A DNA stretch of 30,097 nt from Stagonosporopsis chrysanthemi (lineage: Eukaryota > Ascomycota > Dothideomycetes > Pleosporales > Didymellaceae). The translations under genes and the position numbers were made by a program. Positions 10,997-20,900 of this stretch are shown in pieces; within the stretch, counting starts at the first letter, position 1, and each line of letters starts with the position of its first letter. The notes under the pieces are model-generated. The model was not told the origin of the DNA, ran no database searches, and saw only the letters and a program-made list of their open reading frames with translations. The stretch is taken from contig JAFISE010000282.1 in NCBI GenBank assembly GCA_022560025.1, positions 1 through 30,097 of the forward strand, given 5' to 3'.

Positions 10997-11551
10997 ATGG
11001 ACGCGACAGAAGGAAGTAACGCGGATAACGTCTGGACTCGTGGAGACGAGGAGGTCGAGAAACTGTGGGAAAGTTTGCAGGATGCCGTTAACGCGCGGGT
11101 AGCAGAGATGATGATGGAGGAATCGAATTCGGCTGATGGTTCATGCCTAGACCGTGTTGCTGCGGTCCTGGAGAGCAGCGTGGCGTTAGCAGCGAGGGAT
11201 TGCAAGATGGACTCCATGCACGTGGTCAGTACGATGGCAGAAGCGATGAGGGTAGTGTGGGATGATGATGAAGAGATGCAAAAATGGGACAAAGCAGTGT
11301 TCCAAGTGTTCCGTTGTATGATCCTCATGATGAAGGTGATCAGGTTGGATGACGCCAAGGGACAGTTGTGTTTGGCACACGGCTGGGAGCAGGGCGCTGA
11401 GGCGTGCGAGGAGTGTGTCTCCTGTTCCTCTGGAGGTGATGCAATGGGGGTTGGACGGAAGTTCGTGGCCTGGGCAGGGGCATGGATGACGGAGGAAGAG
11501 AGTGTCACCATCGCGAGAACGTTGAGCCTGCCCCTCAGCGCGGAGCAATAA
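10997..11551 (+). CDS. Hypothetical acidic helical protein (184 aa)
   Basis: The frame is intact from an ATG in a strong fungal start context (GCCATGG) to the stop at 11549-11551. An upstream in-frame ATG at 10964 would add 11 residues but lies in a weaker context. The protein begins MDATEGSNADNVW, is rich in Glu, Asp, Met and Ala, and looks mostly alpha-helical, with no signal peptide or membrane segment. A cysteine cluster (CEECVSCSS) lies near residues 145-155. I do not recognise a family. The opposite strand carries an overlapping frame of similar length (11511-10822) rich in Ser/Thr/Ala, probably its shadow. The local GC content is higher than in the flanks, which favours real coding. 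It lies just left of the NLR/HET cluster and could be an accessory gene, but nothing shows this. Confidence 0.5.
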   Translation: MDATEGSNADNVWTRGDEEVEKLWESLQDAVNARVAEMMMEESNSADGSCLDRVAAVLESSVALAARDCKMDSMHVVSTMAEAMRVVWDDDEEMQKWDKAVFQVFRCMILMMKVIRLDDAKGQLCLAHGWEQGAEACEECVSCSSGGDAMGVGRKFVAWAGAWMTEEESVTIARTLSLPLSAEQ

Positions 11552-12025
11552 GCGCGCCGTCAAGCAAGTCGCAATACGAAGGAGGCTCAAAGGGCGTGCA
11601 CCCAAAATACCCCTATGCCGAAGGTATGAGAGATGCACAGAGGAACGAGCACGATGTAGAGACATAAACTAAGGAGCAGAGCAAAAGCTGAACACCTCTA
11701 CGCGAGTGAGGACGAGCAGAATCGAGATAGACCGCACTTTGGCAGCAGAGAGAGTGCCTGGGGGGACTTATGTGGAGTATCTAAATCAGTAACCTATCTC
11801 TATGCAGTAGGAAGAATAGGCTCTGATAGGAAACAAGATGGAAGCTGAACCACCCCACCAGCAAGGTATCGATGATGCCATCAGGACCAGGTGTGTTGAG
11901 TCGCTATAGAACGGCGTGTGGTCTACTTGGGAATGAAAATATAAAATTGTTCCTGTTGTCGTATTAACTTTACACGACAAATATATGATCAGCGTGCTAA
12001 ATGCTGTACACAGCCAGCGACAGTA
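11552..12025. other. Gene-free interval
   Basis: Only short frames. A 61-codon frame overlapping the end of the acidic ORF (11482-11667) could be an alternative 3' exon but has no support. Confidence 0.45.
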
Positions 12026-12167
12026 AAGTCCCTCCCTATGTTACGAGAAGCCCTGTGGGCCGAGAAAGGTCAATCAGATCGCAAGGTATGAACAAAATCT
12101 TGCCAGCTCTGCAATCTCATTGGTCGTTTTCGGCCCACAGGGCTTCTCGTAACATAGGGAGGGACTT
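12026..12167. mobile_element. 142-bp palindromic MITE, family A, TA target duplication
   Basis: The ends are inverted copies of each other. The first 38 bp (starting AAGTCCCTCCC and running to TGTGGGCCGA) match the reverse complement of the last 38 exactly. Flanking TA dinucleotides at 12024-12025 and 12168-12169 fit a Tc1/mariner or pogo-type target duplication. There is no coding capacity. A second copy is at 21226-21366. The near-perfect arms suggest a younger insertion than the second copy. Confidence 0.9.
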
Positions 12168-12401
12168 TAAGCCGGCTGCGCTTACCTAGCTACTATTGAC
12201 AAAAGTTGTTGCGTTATAGCACTTCCTACTCTATTACTGCAACAACAAAAGAAACAGAAGCTTAGTTTTTTTGTATAGTCTAGATCCACAAGTTGAACTA
12301 TAGCAGATGATAACGATGCGCAGCAAAACAATACTTGCTGTCTATTTCTGTGCTTTTCTGCTTAACCATGCTAACACCCTTGCCCTCTTGCGGCCTGATG
12401 T

Positions 12402-13313
12402 TTAAGGTGGGCTGTGGAGTACACTTGAACATTGCCTTGGAGCTAACGAGATTTGCACAGCTGTCTTTGGCTGAGAAAGCTCTTCCCTTTCTGGCTTCTG
12501 TAGTTTGAGTGTAATAGCGAGATTCTTCATTGCCTTGATGGTGTCAGGGTGCTCTTCGCCCAAGATCCGCCTCCGCTTCTCCAGCACCTCCTTCTGCATC
12601 GACGCTGCCTCTTCTAGATGTCCTTGCTTATGAAGCGTGATAGCGAGGTTGTTCATCGCCGAGATGGTGTCAGGATGCTCTTCGCCGAGGATCCGCCTCC
12701 GCTTCTCGAGCACTTCCTTCTTCATTGCAGCCGCCTCGTTCAGCTGGCCTTGCTCTCTGAGCGTAGAAGCGAGGTTGCTCATCGCCGAGATGGTAGATAG
12801 ATGCTCTGCACCAAGCAGTCCGCTCCTCGCCTGCAATACATACTCCTCAACCGCCCGCGTCTCTGGCCACCGCCCAAGGCCTGTCATAAACCCCCTTATC
12901 TCCTCCATCTCGTCGATCACACCCTCCAAGACGCAATTTGCGCTATCAGTCGCACCAACCAGCGCCTGAAAGCTGCCCATCACGTGCGGAACCAGGCGTA
13001 GCTTGTCCTCTGATCCTTGGCCATAGGATCCTACTGCCTCTACCGCTTCTACAACAAGCCTGAAAACTGTCCGGCTATACTTGCTCTGCTCTTCTGCCGT
13101 AAGCCGGTCGTGGCCCCAGGCATGCACCAGCTTGTGCATTGCATAGCCCCGCTGTTCTGCCTTCCACTGCACGAGCGAGTACTTCTGCAACACTGCAAAG
13201 CACTCCTCAATCTTGTACACGTCTACTGGCTGCTGCGGAGAGACTAGGCGTCTCCAGCTCAGACTGCTCTTGCCCGCTTGCTCCACACCATCCTGCACGG
13301 CGTCAAAGCCCCC
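12402..13313 (-). pseudogene. NLR C-terminal half: winged-helix-like segment plus TPR repeats
   Basis: The frame is open from 13583 to 12402, but NLR similarity begins only near 13,313; the first 90 codons lie antisense to a transposase fragment. The NLR part reads VSPQQPVDVYKIEECFAVLQ, then a YAMHKLVHAWGHDRL motif characteristic of the region after NB-ARC in fungal NLRs, a linker, and kinesin-light-chain-like TPR units of 42 residues (DNA 12815-12690 and 12689-12564, plus a third partial unit to about 12,500). The units carry repeats such as LGEEHPDTISAMNNLA. TPRs would form the ligand-sensing end of the receptor. The NB-ARC half is missing here and lies at 16.2-17.6 kb on the other strand. 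The end at 12402 follows only two and a half units, so the sensor domain may also be shortened. Confidence 0.8.
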
Positions 13314-13329
13314 AACCTTACTCGTTGTT

Positions 13330-13866
13330 CTGACAGCTTGTGAGGTTATGGAGGTTTGCCAGCCAGCCGAGGTGCTCCTGACGCCTGCAACCCCTGTGAC
13401 GCCCGTGACAGTGGAGGCTCTGACGCCGCTACACAACATGATCAAGCGTGATGCTCTTGCGCCTGACGAGAGAAGCCAACAGCGCACACAGATATGCGTA
13501 CAGAAGCTTACGACTGCTGCCTGCATCTCCTGTGCTGAATGCTTGCTCCTCCAAGACCACAACCGTTTCTTATCCAAGATCAACGGTGAAGCTAGAGCTC
13601 GTCGGTCGGCGAAATCAACGATACTTGGAAGGGGAAAGGTAATGACCTAGGAGGCGCTCGAGGAAAAACGAGCGAATCGCGCTACGCAGGAGGCAGCAGC
13701 TGCAGAAAAGGGAAAGCGCGTTTCTAAGCGCAAGAGCCCCACGACGAAGGCAGGTGTGTCAGGGACAAAGCGCAGAGTCACACAGCGCAGAGTCACACAG
13801 CAAAACGAGGCGCCAATGCCGTGGAAGGCGCCAGTGGCGCGAATGGTCGCGGGGGATTGGCCTTGA
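13330..13866 (+). pseudogene. Pogo/Fot1-type transposase, C-terminal fragment
   Basis: Translation in one + frame gives TPVTVEALTPLHNMIKRDA, then QKLTTAACISCAECLLLQDH and NRFLSKINGEARARRS, KSTILGRGKVMT, an in-frame TAG at 13648-13650, and then ALEEKRANRATQEAAAAEKG with a basic tail (KGKRVSKRKSP) ending ARMVAGDWP at a TGA near 13,866. This pattern is the C-terminal tail following the DDE domain in fungal pogo-like transposases. The catalytic DDE core and both inverted repeats are absent. Its left edge coincides with the point where the NLR TPR half begins, so it marks a rearrangement breakpoint. It is inactive. Confidence 0.75.
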
Positions 13867-14048
13867 CACTGTTGACATCTTGGACGAGTGATTATCCGTC
13901 AGGATTCAAGCGAAGCAAGACAAACCACAGACAAAGTTCAGCAGAGCAAACAACTTTTAGTTCGAGTCGCCATGCAATAGACTCTCTCCTTAGATATGTG
14001 CAAATTTTCATCATAGCGCACATGGAGATACAACAGCTGCATGCGACG

Positions 14049-15838
14049 TCACCTCAGATATACAAAAGAGTCTGCACTAGAGCGTCCTACTCTACCGTCC
14101 ATCAGGCCGTTCACATAGCACTCCCCACGGAGCACATGCACCCCAAGCCCGTGATAGAGCACAAATAGAGTTTTGAGCCCATGGATGAGGTGGATGGAGT
14201 CGCCAGGTGATATGTGGACGGGACCTAGGCCTAACCGCCTAGCTTCTGTGATGAAAAACGTTCGGTCGCGACACACTTCCTCTGCGACATATCCGTAGTG
14301 AGTTGAATCGTCAACCCCATCTTTCCAATCTCCCTCACAAGGCTTGTTGTAGTTCTCAAGATTTCTAGAGGCCCAACGTTCGAACAAGCTTGGAACGTCA
14401 GGAGAGTTGGCGCTGATGCCTTGACGCTCTACCACCACTCTTCCATCCATTACCAGGGTCGAAGCAAACATTGATTCCACATCCACATCCTCCAAGACTG
14501 CTTTGGCCAGACTAAACCAGTGGTTGAATGTCTCATGTTCTGTCATCTTGACACGCCTCATAAGCGATTCGTAATACGGCCGTCCGCACACCTTGATTGT
14601 GTCCATCTTCCGGGCGCAAACACGAAGCATGTGGTGACAAAACTCGAATTTTGAGTGGGAAGTCGTGGTAGAGAATCCAACAGATTCATCTCTGACATTT
14701 GATGCAAGCGTCAGTGGTCTTGACTGCATCCGCCAGTCTGGCACCCACGATGGAATATCGTCAGGAGGCGGCTCTAGCTGCAGTACGATCTGATCGCCAT
14801 CTCTGGCGAAGTCGTGTGCATCGTTATCTCCACAGCCAGCAAAATGCAGGATGTCTAAGCTTCCTTCGAGACCTATGTGTGCCTGCGCGAATTCGGTGTA
14901 CAGTCCGGGCGCCGGTATGCCGTAGCTAGGCTTGAACCACGCTTGGGTGTTTCGGAAAACCAGTCCAAAGAGGGCAATCAGCCGATCGTGGTCTTTTCCG
15001 CAAAGCCATCCGCTTAGTGTATGGGCCAGATGGGGGAAAGAGTGGCTGTGCCCTGCACAAACTTGTGCTCTTAGCTGTCCAAGTTTGTATGCATTGCGGT
15101 AGGGCTGCAGCAGCGAGGGCATCGGCGGATCGAAACGGCAGAACACAGTATGCGAATCGCATTGAAGAAGACGTCGCCCGAGATAGTAGAGCTATCGCAG
15201 CGAAGTTCAAAAGTAGAAGCAAGAGCAACCTCCTGTACGATCCAGAGCCGGTAGAACCAGGATCGCTCGACCAAGCAGACAACTGCTTGAAGCGGCTTTG
15301 AAGCAGGATTGAACAGATTTTCCACCTTGTACAGATGTCCGTCCTTCATAAGGGCATCGGCTGCGCGCTGCCATTCAAAGTCATGTTGCACGTCGCGCGC
15401 GCTGGGGCTGCCCCCTAACACGAGGAGTAGGTCGAAAGCCAGGTGGCTATCCTTATCATGGCCTCCTAGCCAGCCCACGACTCGTTGAGCTTGTGCATAT
15501 ATCCTTGACATTAACCGGACTTGCTGCTCTCGTTCCGTGTTGTTGTCCTGGTCTATACATATCTGGTCCACCTAGAGCCTGATGGTATTACTGTGGGTTG
15601 TTAACGCTGCTAAGGCCTGCTAGAGAGATGCTCTGATTTGCAATTTATGCTTATTGACATGAAGCATGGGATCGTCGGATGACTGTTTCCCCCAGGCGTA
15701 GGACAGGGCGACGTAGTCTGGGCTTTCGTCTAGTCTGACAGCTACTAGGCGGCCGTGGAACGGAATGTCTCGTTGGTTGATCCGAGTCAGTTCCAGGATG
15801 CGAATGCTATCGAGATTGTGGAGTAGTGGATACATCAT
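14049..15838 (-). pseudogene. HET-domain (heterokaryon incompatibility) protein, broken
   Basis: About 597 codons on the - strand cover a complete HET protein. The N-terminus begins MMYPLLHNLDSIRILEL; HET block 1 is DYVALSYAWG (residues 41-50), block 2 VDQICIDQDN, block 3 RSWFYRLWIVQEVALA. The C-terminal tail with GDSIHLIHGL and GECYVNGLMDG is normal for the family. Three lesions are visible: TAG at about 15,620 and TAG at about 15,577, both where relatives have Trp, and a one-base frameshift near 15,128. HET domains trigger cell death when non-self cells fuse; this copy should give at most a truncated product. The gene is divergent from the NLR half at 16.2 kb. Both TAGs are TGG-to-TAG changes, a CpA-to-TpA change on the other strand, as RIP would cause. 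Confidence 0.85.
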
Positions 15839-16208
15839 CTGTGGGCTGCCTTCAACTATCGTGCAGATCAGGCTCGTAGGAGTTGAGGCTAAACAAGCGC
15901 TGTAACAGTGCGATAAATGGTGAGGCTATGGTTGATGCCCAGTGTCTATAACTTGAATCCAACAGCTGCAGCACAACGCATTGGCGGGGGCGGGGTGTGC
16001 AGCTTACTCCACAACGCCTGTGCAGGGCGGTTGTTGCTGGCACGGCGCGACGGCCGCCAATTGCCGCCCTCCCAGACTCAGAGGAGCTGCAGGGCTGCGC
16101 CTCAGCGTCTGCAGCCTGCTCGCGTGCATGCCTTCTCTCAGCTGAAAGAAGTCTGGCAGGCTACAGCCGTGTCATCACTCACCAGCACAGCGTCGACCGT
16201 CTGCGACT
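15839..16208. promoter_or_regulatory. Intergenic region between divergent HET and NLR starts
   Basis: These 370 bp separate the HET start (15838, leftward) from the NLR-half start (16209, rightward) and probably held a shared bidirectional promoter. The right part (from about 15,990) is GC-rich and has overlapping short frames that could instead be an upstream exon or N-terminal domain of the NLR, for example ERSLAGYSRVITHQHSVDRL in one frame. I could not join it to the NB-ARC frame with confidence. Confidence 0.45.
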
Positions 16209-17616
16209 TTGTGCGCAGCTCCCGCTATGAAGCTCCCCTTGCGGCCGCGGCCACAGCAACTACCTGTTTTGCGGGGGAGCGGACAATCTAGCGAGGCGCA
16301 GATCCGCCAGGGAGGGTCCCGCTTTGGCACGACCCACGCTACGAGCGGGTCAGCGTTCTTCCAGGGCAACTTTGTCGGCCTCACCTTCAGTGAGCGCATC
16401 TTAACGCTGCTAGCACCTCTCTTCGTGCCCTGGAGCTCACAACGCGCAGACTCCACGACAGCGGCCCGACCCGACTTCGCCGGTCACTTCGCGCACGCTG
16501 CGCTCGAGCCCGTCAAGGCGTTTGTGCCACGAAGCCTGCTGCATGACCAGATACACGCGCAGCTTGCCCGCGATGCTGCACACGGCAGCACCAGGACACT
16601 TGTGGTGTGGGGGCTCGGCGGGGCGGGCAAGACGCAGCTGGTGCTAGACTACGTGCAGCAGCACTGCGACGAGTACAAGGCGACGTTCTGGCTCGAGGCG
16701 GGGCGCAAGGAGTCGCTGGAGCGCGACTTTGTGCGCCTGTACCAGACGCTGTTCGGCCTGCACGCGTCTGGTGGGGCAGAGACGGCGATGACGGTCAGCG
16801 TGGAGGATGCAGTGACTGGAGTGAAGAGCTGGTTTGCAGGTCAGCGGAGCCCGTGGCTGATGGTGTTTGACGGCGCCGACACGATCGAGGACGAGGGAGC
16901 GGAGGGGTACATTGACATCAGGCACTTCATCCCGAGTACAGTCGTTAGCGATTGCGGCTTCACCCCTACAGGTAACCCAATCACCTCAAAGTCGACAGTC
17001 GACCAATTATATTGAGTGGATCATAAGTGCTAAGCTATGTACGGAAGGTGGGACAATGCAAAACTGTCGCGCAGCTGCGCGCAGGGGTGAAGCCGCAATC
17101 GCTAGTGACTGTACAACGTCTCTGGACGTTGTTGTCACGAGTCGCAGCAGCACAGCGAAAGACATGAGGCGGCTGGAGGGGGTGCAGGTGGGCGAGATGG
17201 AGGCTTGGCAGGCAGCTGAGCTGTTCCAGAAGTATGCTTGCATACCGCGCCACCAGACGACAGTTGGAGATGAGGTGCTGTGCATCGTCAAAGAGCTTGG
17301 GTGCCTGGCGCTGGCTGTCACGCTGGCTGCGACGTACGTCGGATCGACGCCGCGACTGCAGAGCAACATCAAGGCGTACCTGCCGGAGTACAGGCAGCGA
17401 CGGCGAGATCTACTTCGACGCAAGCCTGTAAGCTTGGTGCACCAGTACAGCGAAAGCGTGCTGACGACGTGGGAGACGTCGTATGCTGCTGTTGCTGGGC
17501 AGTGTGCTGAGGCGGCAGTGCTGATGACGCTGCTGTCGTTCCTGAGCTTTGACGAACTTCCCGGGTGCGCCGGCTCGGCCCTGTTTTGTGCCCTGCCGGC
17601 CGGTGATAATGCTTGA
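16209..17616 (+). pseudogene. NLR N-terminal half with NB-ARC domain, interrupted by a MITE
   Basis: The first segment (16209-16936) has a short N-terminal region ending GSGQSSEAQIRQGGSRFG, then a NB-ARC P-loop GLGGAGKTQL (residues 135-144) and a Walker B/kinase-2 strand WLMVFDGAD (216-224). After the MITE at 16939-17111 the frame continues with DVVVTSRSSTAKDM (the TSR motif), LGCLALAVTLAATYV (equivalent of GLPLA) and TTWETSYAAVAGQCAEAA up to about FLSFDEL near 17,560. NLR similarity then stops and an unrelated tail runs to the stop at 17616. Removing the insert and one TA puts both parts in one frame. NB-ARC NLRs switch on ATP binding and oligomerise to signal. The TPR half is at 12.4-13.3 kb. 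Alternatively these are pieces of two paralogues. Confidence 0.83.
16939..17111. mobile_element. 173-bp MITE, family B, inserted in the NB-ARC coding sequence
   Basis: The ends are inverted repeats of about 29-31 bp with two mismatches, the left beginning CAGTCGTTAGCGATTGCGG. TA occurs on both sides (16937-16938 and 17112-17113), a TA target duplication. The insertion adds 175 bp and so shifts the host frame by one, matching the observed change of frame between the two NB-ARC segments. There is no coding capacity, and no related copy was seen in the window. Confidence 0.92.
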
Positions 17617-17943
17617 TCTCGGACATAACGGTGCGGGCAACCCGCTGTCAGCCGGCTGAACGAGGACCCTGGCATGTCAACCGCGCCCGCCCCGCCTCAG
17701 GCCTACCTTTCCAGCCTCTCATGCCAGCAACATGGCCAGAATCACCAGACTCGACTTGCGAAAACCCCGCGGATCGCTGTTGTTCAACAGGCTTGCCAGG
17801 GCTCTTCGCGCGTCACCCTCCGCTTGCTGGGAACAGGATGCAACAGAGCGACAGGTTCGCCACACGCTCTCGCTCCCAGGCAGCCACGCCGAGTTTGTCG
17901 AGCCTCGCTCTCGCACGCGCCTGTCACGAGCCCGCACCCGACA
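17617..17943. promoter_or_regulatory. Upstream region of the HET-NACHT-WD40 gene
   Basis: This GC-rich interval lies between the end of the NLR half and the ATG of the HNWD gene. It is open in the HNWD frame back to an ATG at 17674, but those 90 residues (Ser/Pro/Arg-rich, for example PPQAYLSSLSCQQHG) are unlike the HET N-terminus of relatives, which begins directly with MRLL. I treat it as leader and promoter DNA. Confidence 0.5.
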
Positions 17944-20900
17944 ATGCGTCTCTTGTACCACGGAGAGGACGGGAAAGTCAGGGTCACAGCAGACTTGGTT
18001 GAGGCAGATGCAATACCTCCTTACGCGATCTTGTCTCACACCTGGGGAGCGGACGACGAAGAGGTGACCTTCGACGACCTCGTAAACAACGCAGGTAATG
18101 ACAAGCTTGGCTATAAGAAGATCGAGCTGTGTGGACAGCAGGCCAAGCGCGACGACTTGCAGTACTTTTGGGTGGACACCTGCTGCATCGACAAGGCGAA
18201 CAAGGCTGAGCTCTCGCTAGCTATCAGGTCGATGTTCTGCTGGTACCGCAACGCAGCGCGATGCTACGTCTATCTGCCCGACGTATCTGCTTCGCCCCTC
18301 TCAGCTAGGGAAGAAACTGACCCGCTGGCATGGGACTCAGAGTTCCGAGGAAGCAAATGGTTCACGCGTGGCTGGACGCTGCAGGAGCTTCTCGCACCCA
18401 GTGTGGTCGAGTTCTTCTCGCGTGATTGGCACAGACTCGGTGACAGGGCATCACTAAAGACTCAGATCCACGAAGTCACAACCATCCCATACGATGTGCT
18501 TGAAGGGGCCCCTCTATTTCAGGCCAGTGTCAACGAACGGTTCCGCTGGAGACAGGATCGACACACGAAGCTCAAGGAGGACGCAGCGTACTGTTTGTCA
18601 GGCATCTTTGACGTCGAGATGGCACCTATCTACGATGAAGGCACAGAGGAAGCGTTCCAAAGACTTCGTGATGAGATTCGCAAGCGAGAGGAGTGCCTTC
18701 GTGACTTACGTCCCTCCGACCCCCGAAACGACAAGAAACGCATCGAGGACACAAAGGGCGGCTTGCTGGAGGGCTCGTACCGCTGGGTGCTCGATAACAG
18801 CAGCTTCAAACAGTGGCACAACAATCTACAGAGCCAGCTGCTGTGGATCAAAGGCGATCCTGGCAAGGGGAAGACAATGCTGCTCTGCGGCATCATCAAC
18901 GAGCTGCAGAAGACGCTCGCTAGAACCGCGTCTGTGTCTTACTTCTTCTGCCAGGCTACTGACTCGCGCATCAACAGCGCCACAGCCGTGCTGCGCGGGC
19001 TGCTGTACCTGCTTATCAGTCAGCAGCCCGCGCTCACCGCGCACGTTCGTAAGAGATACGATGAGGCAGGCAGAAGCATGTTTGAGGACGCAAACGCTTG
19101 GATTGCATTAACAGAAACGTTTGCAGACGTGCTGCAGGACCCGAACCTGGACACCACCTACATACTCGTGGACGCGCTTGATGAGTGCACGACTGATCTG
19201 CCGAAGCTGCTTCAGTTTCTCGCACAGCAGTCGTCTACGTCTTCACGCGTCAAGTGGATTGTCTCAAGCCGCAACTGGCCAGACATCAAAGCTCAGCTTG
19301 GACGGGCTGAGCAAAAGATACGGCTGGATCTTGAGCTCAATGCAGAGTCTGTATCAGCAGCCGTCAGCGTCTTCATCCAACACAAGGTCTCGCAACTAAG
19401 GCAGGAGAAGAAGTACGACAAGAAAACCCAGGATGCAGTGTTCAAACACTTAACAACAAACGCCAACGATACTTTCCTTTGGGTAGCATTGGTGTGTCAA
19501 GACCTTAAGAAGACAGCTAAACGGAACGTCCTGAAGAAGCTGAGCTCTTTCCCACCAGGCCTGGACGCGCTGTACGAGCGGATGATGCAGCAGATTGGCG
19601 CATCGGATGACGCTGAGCTTTGCAAGCAGGTGCTGGCCACGATCGCGCTTGTGTATCGGCCAGTCATGCTGTCGGAGCTGGTTAGCCTCGCTGAGCTGCT
19701 TAAGGATCTTACCGACGAAGCGGAAGTGCGGGAGATTGTCGGTCTCTGTGGATCGTTTCTCACTCTGCGAGGCGAAACGGTCTACTTTGTGCACCAGTCT
19801 GCACAGGACTTCCTTCTCAAGAAAGCGTCTAACGATGTCTTTCCAGATGGTATCAAGGCTACTCACCAAGTGATGTTTTCAAGGTCGCTCGCGATATTAT
19901 CAAAGACGCTGCAACGGGATATGTACAGCCTAGAAACACCAGGCCTTTCTATCGACGACATTAAACCGCTTACCTGTGGACCTCTGGCAGAGTCACGCTA
20001 CCAGTGCATCTACTGGATCGACCATCTGTGCGATTCAAGGTCACAGTCCGGGGCGAACAGTACTAAAGATGCGCAAGTTATTGCTGCTGTCCGCGAGTTT
20101 GTAGAGAAGAAGTATCTGTACTGGCTTGAAGCGCTGAGTCTGTGCAAGAGCATGGCGAAAGGTGTGACCTCAATAACAAAGCTGTGGTTGCTAGTCCAGG
20201 TGAGAGTTCTGTAGACGCTATGTCTACCTGTTGTACTTTGTATTAAAGCTGACACAGCTAGGAGATTAAGGGTGCGGGCAAGCTTACTAAGCTTCTTCAA
20301 GACGCTCACCGGTTTATCATGTACCACAAAGGGCCAATCGAAAGCTACCCTTTCCAGACATACTATTCCGCATTGTTGTTTAGTCCGACTAAGAGCGCGA
20401 TCAGAAGATTGTTCCAGCACAACGAGCCAAAAGGCATCACTGTAAAGCCCGTGATGAATAGCAGCTGAAGCGCGTGCTTGCAGACGCTTGAAGGGCATAG
20501 CAGTCTTGTTAGCTCTGTTGCCTTCTCGCACGACTCGACTCGGCTAGCGTCAGCATCAGACGACAACACTGTCAAGCTGTGGGATGCAAGCAGCGGCGAG
20601 TGTCTGCAGACGCTTGAAGGGCATAGCTACTATGCTAGGTCTGTTGCCTTCTCGCACGACTCGACTCGGCTAGCGTCAGCATCAGGCGACAAGACTGTCA
20701 AGCTGTGGGATGCAAGCAGCAGCGAGTATCTGCAGACGCTTGAAGGGCATAGCTACTTTGTTAACTCTGTTGCCTTCTCGCACGACTCGACTCGGCTAGC
20801 GTCAGCATCATACGACAACACTGTCAAGCTGTGGGATGCAAGCAACGGCAAGTGTCTGCAAACCTTTAACGTTGGAAAGATTATTAAAAGTCTGTCCTTT

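Noticed and set aside
10822..11511. 229-codon - strand frame
   Set aside because: Ser/Thr/Ala-rich mirror of the + strand ORF, with no family features; the + frame has the better start context.
13314..13583. N-terminal 90 codons of the - strand TPR frame
   Set aside because: They are antisense to a recognisable pogo transposase tail and have no NLR similarity.
15917..16291. 124-codon + frame as N-terminal domain of the NLR
   Set aside because: Could not be joined to the NB-ARC frame without an unsupported splice; composition may be promoter DNA. Kept only as a note in the intergenic entry.
17674..17943. 90-residue N-terminal extension of the HNWD protein
   Set aside because: Low-complexity, unlike HET proteins, which begin at MRLL; better seen as leader DNA.
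18494..19111. Long out-of-frame + reading frame within the HNWD gene
   Set aside because: Shadow of the HET-NACHT coding frame; basic, low-complexity composition.
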